Assembly: GCF_001425305.1 (NCBI RefSeq)
Contig: NZ_LMEE01000003.1
Coordinates: 248,001-312,000, forward strand
DNA from: Phenylobacterium sp. Root1290
GTDB lineage: Bacteria > Pseudomonadota > Alphaproteobacteria > Caulobacterales > Caulobacteraceae
Reading direction: 5' to 3'
DNA length: 64,000 nucleotides
Positions 59,355-64,000 of this stretch are shown here, piece after piece (the first letter of the stretch is position 1; each line of letters opens with the position of its first letter). The translations under genes were made by a program, and so were the position numbers. The notes under the pieces were generated by a model, which worked only from the letters and a program-made list of their open reading frames with translations, was not told where the DNA came from and searched no databases.

Positions 59355-61508
59355 ATGAACATCAGCAAATCCCTCACGGTCGACGACACGCTGCACGCCT
59401 TCGTGGAAGGCGAGTTGCTGCCGGGCACGGGCGTAGCGTCCGACGCCTTCTGGGCTGCGCTGGAACAGGTGCTGGCCGACTTCACGCCGCGCAACGCCGA
59501 GCTGCTGAAGCGTCGCGACGACCTGCAGGCGCAGATCGACAATTGGTGGCGCGAGCGCCGCGGCAAGCCGCTGGACGTGGCCGAAGAGACCGCGTTCCTG
59601 CGCGAGATCGGCTACCTTCTGCCCGAGCCGCCGGCCTTCCAGATCGACACCCAGAACGTCGATCCGGAAATCGCCTCCATCGCCGGCCCGCAGTTGGTGG
59701 TGCCGGTGTCCAACGGCCGCTACGCCCTGAACGCCGCCAATGCGCGCTGGGGCAGCCTCTATGATGCGCTCTACGGCACCGACGCCATCGAGCCGCCGAC
59801 AGGGACCAAGGGCTATGACCCGGTGCGCGGCGGCAAGGTGATCGCCTTCGCCCGCGGCCTGCTGGACCGCGCCGCGCCGCTGAGCGCCGGCTCGCACGCC
59901 GATGCGACTCTGTACGCCGTGAACGGTAAGGACCTGGTGGTGACGCTGAAGGACGGCGCCAGCGTCGGCCTGGCCGATCCCGCCCAGTTCGCCGGCTGGC
60001 GCGGCGAGGCCGGCGCCCCGGAGGCGGTGCTGCTGAAGCACAACGGCCTGCACCTGGAGATCCAGGTCGACCGCAGCTCCAACATCGGCAAGGACGATCC
60101 CGCCGGTGTCGCCGACGTGCTGGTGGAAGCGGCGCTGACCGCGATCCAGGACTGCGAGGACTCGGTCGCCGCCGTCGACGCCGAGGACAAGACCAACGTC
60201 TACCGCAACTGGCTGGGCCTGATGCGCGGCGACCTGGCCGCCAGCTTCGCCAAGGGCGGCAAGACCGAGACCCGCCGACTGGACGAGGACCGCCGCTACA
60301 GCGCCGCCGCCGGGGGCGAGCTGACCCTGCGCGGCCGCAGCCTCATGCTGGTGCGCAATGTCGGCCACCACATGCTGACCGACGTGGTCACCTTCGACGG
60401 CCAGCCGGTGTTCGAGACCGTGGTCGACGCCCTGATCACCGTCGCGGCGGCCCTGCACGACGTCAACGGCGCGCGCCGCAACAGCCCGGCCGGCTCGGTC
60501 TATGTCGTGAAGCCGAAGATGCACGGGCCGGACGAGGTGGCGCTGGCCGTTCGCCTGTTCGATCTGGTCGAGGACGCCCTGGGCCTGGCCCGCAACACCG
60601 TGAAGCTCGGGATCATGGACGAGGAGCGTCGCACCAGCGCCAACCTCTCGGCCTGCATCCACGCCGCGCGCGACCGGATCGTGTTCATCAACACCGGCTT
60701 CCTGGACCGCACAGGCGACGAGATCCATACGGCCATGGAGGCCGGCCCCATGGTCCGCAAGGACACCATGAAGGCCGAGCCGTGGCTGGCGTCCTACGAG
60801 AAGCGCAACGTCGAGATCGCCCTGGCCGCCGGTTTCCCCGGCCGTGCGCAGATCGGCAAGGGCATGTGGGCCGCTCCGGACCAGATGCAGGCGATGCTCA
60901 CCGCCAAGGTCGGCCACCCGAAGGCTGGCGCCAACACCGCCTGGGTGCCGTCCCCGACCGCCGCGGTGCTGCACGCGCTGCACTACCACGAGGTCGACGT
61001 GCCGGCGCTGCAGTCCACCATGGTGCAAGCGGCCCAGAAGACCGGAACCGACGACCTGCTGACCCCGCCGCTGGCCAAGTCGAACTGGAACGCCGCCGAC
61101 ATCCAGCAGGAGCTGGACAACAACGCCCAGGGCATCCTGGGCTACGTCGTGCGCTGGATCGACCAGGGCGTCGGCTGCTCGAAGGTGCCGGACATCCACG
61201 ACGTCGGGCTGATGGAAGACCGCGCCACGCTGCGCATCTCCAGCCAGCACATCGCCAACTGGCTGCACCACGGGGTCTGCACCGAGGAACAGGTCCGCGA
61301 GACCTTCAGTCGGATGGCCAAGGTGGTGGACGGCCAGAACGCCGATGACGCCGCCTATCAGGCGATGGCCGCCGACCCGGCCGCCAGCATCGCCTACCAG
61401 GCCGCGCTGGAGCTGGTGTTCGACGGCCGCGTGCAGCCGAACGGCTACACCGAGCACATCCTGACCCGCCGCCGCCGCGAGCGTAAGGCGCAGCTGGCCG
61501 GCGCCTGA
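59355..61508 (+). CDS. glcB: Malate synthase G
   Basis: A 717-residue monomeric malate synthase G. Signatures include [15 protein letters not shown] (about residues 254-268), [24 protein letters not shown] (about 390-404), [13 protein letters not shown] and GPMVRKD. It condenses glyoxylate with acetyl-CoA to malate, completing the glyoxylate shunt with aceA. ATG 59355 is chosen for family length (about 720) and the GGGG-rich sequence before it. It follows the regulator by 152 bases with palindromes between, so it probably has its own promoter. Confidence 0.95.
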   Translation: MNISKSLTVDDTLHAFVEGELLPGTGVASDAFWAALEQVLADFTPRNAELLKRRDDLQAQIDNWWRERRGKPLDVAEETAFLREIGYLLPEPPAFQIDTQNVDPEIASIAGPQLVVPVSNGRYALNAANARWGSLYDALYGTDAIEPPTGTKGYDPVRGGKVIAFARGLLDRAAPLSAGSHADATLYAVNGKDLVVTLKDGASVGLADPAQFAGWRGEAGAPEAVLLKHNGLHLEIQVDRSSNIGKDDPAGVADVLVEAALTAIQDCEDSVAAVDAEDKTNVYRNWLGLMRGDLAASFAKGGKTETRRLDEDRRYSAAAGGELTLRGRSLMLVRNVGHHMLTDVVTFDGQPVFETVVDALITVAAALHDVNGARRNSPAGSVYVVKPKMHGPDEVALAVRLFDLVEDALGLARNTVKLGIMDEERRTSANLSACIHAARDRIVFINTGFLDRTGDEIHTAMEAGPMVRKDTMKAEPWLASYEKRNVEIALAAGFPGRAQIGKGMWAAPDQMQAMLTAKVGHPKAGANTAWVPSPTAAVLHALHYHEVDVPALQSTMVQAAQKTGTDDLLTPPLAKSNWNAADIQQELDNNAQGILGYVVRWIDQGVGCSKVPDIHDVGLMEDRATLRISSQHIANWLHHGVCTEEQVRETFSRMAKVVDGQNADDAAYQAMAADPAASIAYQAALELVFDGRVQPNGYTEHILTRRRRERKAQLAGA

Positions 61509-61559
61509 GGTCTGCCGGTCGGGTGAGGGCTTGCGCCTTCATCCGACCGCCTCGCCCCG

Positions 61560-62003
61560 CTAGGCGCGGAAGACGATCCAGCGGGCGGTGGCGAAGTTGT
61601 AGATGAGCACGATACCGGTCGCGAAACACTGCGCCAGGATGTAGTGCAGGCCGAGGCTGACCAGGCCGCTCAGGATCAGCCCGTTGAGGGCCAAGCCGAT
61701 GGTTCCGAAAACGAAGAACACGACCAGTCCCCGCACGAACGGCGGACGGGTCTCGAAGTTGCGGCTGCGATTGACGATGTAGCTGAACACCGCGCCCGCC
61801 GCGAAGCCGGCGCTGGTCGAGGCCAGCAAGGGCGCCTTCAACAGTTCGACGAGAGCGACCAGAATCCCATAGTGGATCAAGGTCGCGACGCCGCCGACGG
61901 CGGCGAACCGCAGGAATTGACGGCTGATCTCGTGTGTCGCGAGGAAATGCAGCAGCGAAGCTGTCGGTCGATCGGTGCGTGCAGACACGTCACGGTCCTG
62001 CAT
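61560..62003 (-). CDS. GtrA-like polyprenyl-linked sugar flippase
   Basis: A 147-residue protein with four membrane helices in the GtrA/DPMS arrangement: FLRFAAVGGVATLIHYGILVALVELL (about 30-55), GAVFSYIVNRSRNF and IYNFATARWIVF at the end. GtrA proteins are thought to help flip or use polyprenyl-phosphate sugars. GAGGAAA precedes the ATG at 62003. It is divergent from the HAD-UbiA gene with 134 bases between starts, and this supports a polyprenyl-phosphate sugar pathway. Confidence 0.87.
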   Translation of the reverse strand: MQDRDVSARTDRPTASLLHFLATHEISRQFLRFAAVGGVATLIHYGILVALVELLKAPLLASTSAGFAAGAVFSYIVNRSRNFETRPPFVRGLVVFFVFGTIGLALNGLILSGLVSLGLHYILAQCFATGIVLIYNFATARWIVFRA

Positions 62004-62137
62004 AATTTTCCTCGTCCGTGGTTAGAGTGTCTTCACGCAAGTATCTTACCGAAGTTATCTGATGATATGGCGCGTGAGGTCGCTGGTATGGACTTTGCTC
62101 GTAAACGCCCGATCAACATCTGGTGCACGGGACTGAG

Positions 62138-63598
62138 ATGACTGCGCAAGAAAAGCTGCGGGCGGCCGAACAAACAAAGCCGTTGGTCGTTGACCTGGAC
62201 GGCACGCTGATCCGCTCTGATCTGCTGATCGAGACCGCGTTCACGGAGCTGGGCGCGCGTCCGCAGACGGTCTTCGAGCTGTTGGGCGCCTTGCTGAAAG
62301 GCAAGGCGGCCCTGAAGCATCGCCTGGCCGACGCCAGCAAGTTCGACGCCTCGATGCTGCCCTATGACGACGCGGTCCTGGCCTGCATCAAGCAGGCGAA
62401 GGCCGAAGGCCGCCTGGTCTATCTCGCCTCCGCCAGCAACGAGGCCCTGGTCGGCGCCGTCGCCGAGGAACTGGGTCTGTTCGACGGCTGGTTCGGCTCG
62501 AGCGAGGACCGCAACCTTTCGGGCAAGGCCAAGGCCGACAAGCTGGTCACCGCCTTCGGCGAGCAGGGCTTCGACTACATCGGCAACGACAAGGCCGACC
62601 TGGAGGTCTGGAGCCGCGCGGACAAGGCGATCTGCATCCGGACGTCGCCGGCGGTGCTGGCGGCGCTCGCCAAGCGCGACCGGCCGATCCAGCAGCTCGA
62701 GAGCGACAAGCCGACCCTGAAGACCTGGATCAAGCTCATCCGGGTCCACCAATGGGCGAAGAACAGTCTCGTCTTCGTGCCGCTGCTGACCTCGCTCAGC
62801 TTCAACCTGGAGATGGTCGGGCTTTCGATCCTGGCGGCCATCGCATACTCGCTGTGCGCCTCCAGCATCTACGTGCTCAACGATCTGGTGGACCTGCCGG
62901 CGGATCGCGGCCACCCGACCAAGCGCAATCGGCCGCTCGCCAACGGGTCTATCCCGCTGATGCAGGCGATGCTGGTCATGCCGGTCCTGCTCGCGGCGGG
63001 GCTTGGGATCGCCGCGATGATCTCGCTGCCGTTCCTGGGCGTGGTCGTGGCCTATCTGGCGATGACGACGGCCTATTCGTTCTTCCTGAAGCGCAAGCTG
63101 ATGCTCGACGCGGTGACGCTGGCGCTGCTCTACACCATGCGGGTGATCGGCGGGGCGGTGGCGATCTCGGTCGATGTCTCGTTCTGGCTGCTTGCCTTCT
63201 CACTCTTCATCTTCACGTCGCTCGCCCTGCTGAAGCGCTACATCGAGCTGACGACCCGACTGGATAACGGCCTCGCCGACCCGTCGAACCGCAACTACAA
63301 GATCGCCGACGCCGACGTGGTGATGGCGATTTCGGCGGCCGCGGGCCTGAACGCCACCACGGTTCTGACGCTCTATCTGCACTCAGCGCACCTGCCGTCC
63401 GAGTACCAACGGCCCGAGGCGTTGTGGGCGCTGTTCCCGTTGCTGCTCTATTGGATCGGCCGCGCGCTGGTGCTCGCACACCGCCGCTTCATCGACGACG
63501 ACCCGATCGTCTTCGCGATCCGTGACCGCGTGAGCCGCTACACTGTCGTCGCCATGGTGGTTGTCGTCGCCGTCGCCCGCTTCGCCCCGGCCGCCTGA
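62138..63598 (+). CDS. HAD phosphatase-UbiA prenyltransferase fusion (polyprenyl-P phosphoribosyltransferase-like)
   Basis: A 486-residue fusion. Residues about 15-180 are a HAD-type phosphatase: DLDGT (19-23), a conserved Ser in ASASN (about 98), Lys in SGKAKADK and GNDKAD (149-154). Residues about 195-486 are a UbiA membrane domain with seven to nine helices; the Asp-rich motif is NDLVDLPADRGHPTKRNRP (from 248), the ADRxHPxKRxRP pattern of decaprenyl-phosphate phosphoribosyltransferases (Rv3806c type), and LLKRYIEL fits too. It probably moves phosphoribose from PRPP to a polyprenyl phosphate, and the HAD part may remove the 5-phosphate. GTG 62123 is an alternative start. Confidence 0.85.
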   Translation: MTAQEKLRAAEQTKPLVVDLDGTLIRSDLLIETAFTELGARPQTVFELLGALLKGKAALKHRLADASKFDASMLPYDDAVLACIKQAKAEGRLVYLASASNEALVGAVAEELGLFDGWFGSSEDRNLSGKAKADKLVTAFGEQGFDYIGNDKADLEVWSRADKAICIRTSPAVLAALAKRDRPIQQLESDKPTLKTWIKLIRVHQWAKNSLVFVPLLTSLSFNLEMVGLSILAAIAYSLCASSIYVLNDLVDLPADRGHPTKRNRPLANGSIPLMQAMLVMPVLLAAGLGIAAMISLPFLGVVVAYLAMTTAYSFFLKRKLMLDAVTLALLYTMRVIGGAVAISVDVSFWLLAFSLFIFTSLALLKRYIELTTRLDNGLADPSNRNYKIADADVVMAISAAAGLNATTVLTLYLHSAHLPSEYQRPEALWALFPLLLYWIGRALVLAHRRFIDDDPIVFAIRDRVSRYTVVAMVVVVAVARFAPAA

Positions 63599-63606
63599 CC
63601 CGGACT

Positions 63607-64000
63607 ATGGACCACAGTTTCGATCTGCGCTCGTTGGGCGCCAGCGTACAAGTTCTACAGATCGTCGCGATCCTGATCGCGGCCGGGATCATCGTCGCCG
63701 CGTCGCGCCGGATCTCCGGGCTTCCCCTCATCGCGCTGAGCGCGGTCCTCACCGCCCCGCTGGCCGTGGGCGTTTTCCTGATCTCGGACCCGGTCAAGGC
63801 GTTCGAGGATTTTCTGGACGCCTACTGGCGCGCTGGCCGGCTGGTGCTCGACGGACCTCAGCAACTGCGTCCGATGTTCGAGTGGGGGGTGGACGGCTTC
63901 GTCAACCTGCCGATCGTCGCCTTCCTGTTCGCGCCGCTGGGCGTTTTGCAGCCGAAGCTGGCGGCGGGGGTCTTCTTCGTCGTCGGCGTGCTGGCGCTGA
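63607..64000 (+). CDS. GT87-like membrane glycosyltransferase, 5' part (cut by window end)
   Basis: Open from ATG 63607 to the window edge, about 131 residues. Two membrane helices appear near residues 12-32 and 40-60, a third near 90-115, and another begins before the edge. The loop AYWRAGRLVLDGPQQLRPMFE and the helix start VNLPIVAFLFAPLGVLQ resemble DUF2029/GT87 proteins, which use polyprenyl-phosphate sugars. It is eight bases after the HAD-UbiA stop and so probably co-transcribed with it. Family assignment is moderate because most of the protein is missing. Confidence 0.65.
   Translation, partial: MDHSFDLRSLGASVQVLQIVAILIAAGIIVAASRRISGLPLIALSAVLTAPLAVGVFLISDPVKAFEDFLDAYWRAGRLVLDGPQQLRPMFEWGVDGFVNLPIVAFLFAPLGVLQPKLAAGVFFVVGVLAL

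Noticed and set aside
59256..61457. 733-residue antisense frame over glcB
   Set aside because: Shadow of malate synthase G; Val/Gly/His-rich translation typical of antisense GC-rich DNA.
1..64000. tRNA, rRNA, CRISPR arrays, prophage or IS elements
   Set aside because: All gaps above about 100 bases were read; no cloverleaf, repeat-spacer array, transposase or phage gene was seen. Covariance-model scans were not possible here.

Overview
The window is about 64 kb of GC-rich chromosomal DNA from an alphaproteobacterium, most likely family Caulobacteraceae (Phenylobacterium or a close Caulobacter relative; genus not proven). The main support is a full-length PodJ-type polarity factor with a perfect CtrA box (TTAA-N7-TTAA) and a GANTC site upstream. 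Further support is the general gene content: LytTR membrane regulators, ScfR-type regulator, DUF2125, TIGR02186 and ligase-associated repair genes. No rRNA, tRNA, CRISPR array, prophage or insertion sequence was seen.

Layout. 1-14 kb: the 3' part of mprF, podJ, a TauE/TIGR02186/DUF3429 operon, the ligase-associated repair pair pdeM-lhr, a GFA protein and a DinG-like Fe-S helicase. 14-24 kb: a composite palindromic repeat, a membrane LytTR regulator, a hydrolase, a GST, an SMR exporter, an EF-G-like GTPase lacking the catalytic His, the aromatic operon chorismate mutase-hisC-tyrA, an M24 peptidase and a DJ-1 protein, then a second copy of the repeat in the opposite orientation. 24-36 kb: DUF2125, ChaC, the ftsE-ftsX-ydcF-plsC operon, a zinc-ribbon/DUF3426 protein with a phosphoribosyltransferase, a hybrid kinase, the argH-lptM-lysA operon and tlpA. 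36-44 kb: a cold-shock gene with leader hairpin and strong terminator, an XRE regulator, a lipoprotein, and a coupled three-gene envelope-signalling operon (OmpR-type regulator, LysM/FecR secreted protein, CHASE2 histidine kinase).

44-56 kb is a surface-polysaccharide locus: TPR-methyltransferase, GT4, four GT2 enzymes, UDP-xylose-synthase-like enzyme, Wzm/Wzt exporter and a polysaccharide deacetylase. It has unusually long, AT-richer gaps. 56-61.5 kb carries the whole glyoxylate shunt: isocitrate lyase, a divergent ScfR/RamB-like regulator and malate synthase G. 61.5-64 kb holds GtrA, a HAD-UbiA fusion whose UbiA half resembles polyprenyl-phosphate phosphoribosyltransferases, and the start of a GT87-like membrane glycosyltransferase cut by the window edge. 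Together these suggest a lipid-linked pentofuranose pathway.

The genome is compact. Many same-strand neighbours are coupled by ATGA/GTGA overlaps, four convergent pairs overlap by exactly four bases at their stop codons (CTAG or TTAG), and two divergent pairs have overlapping or abutting start codons.
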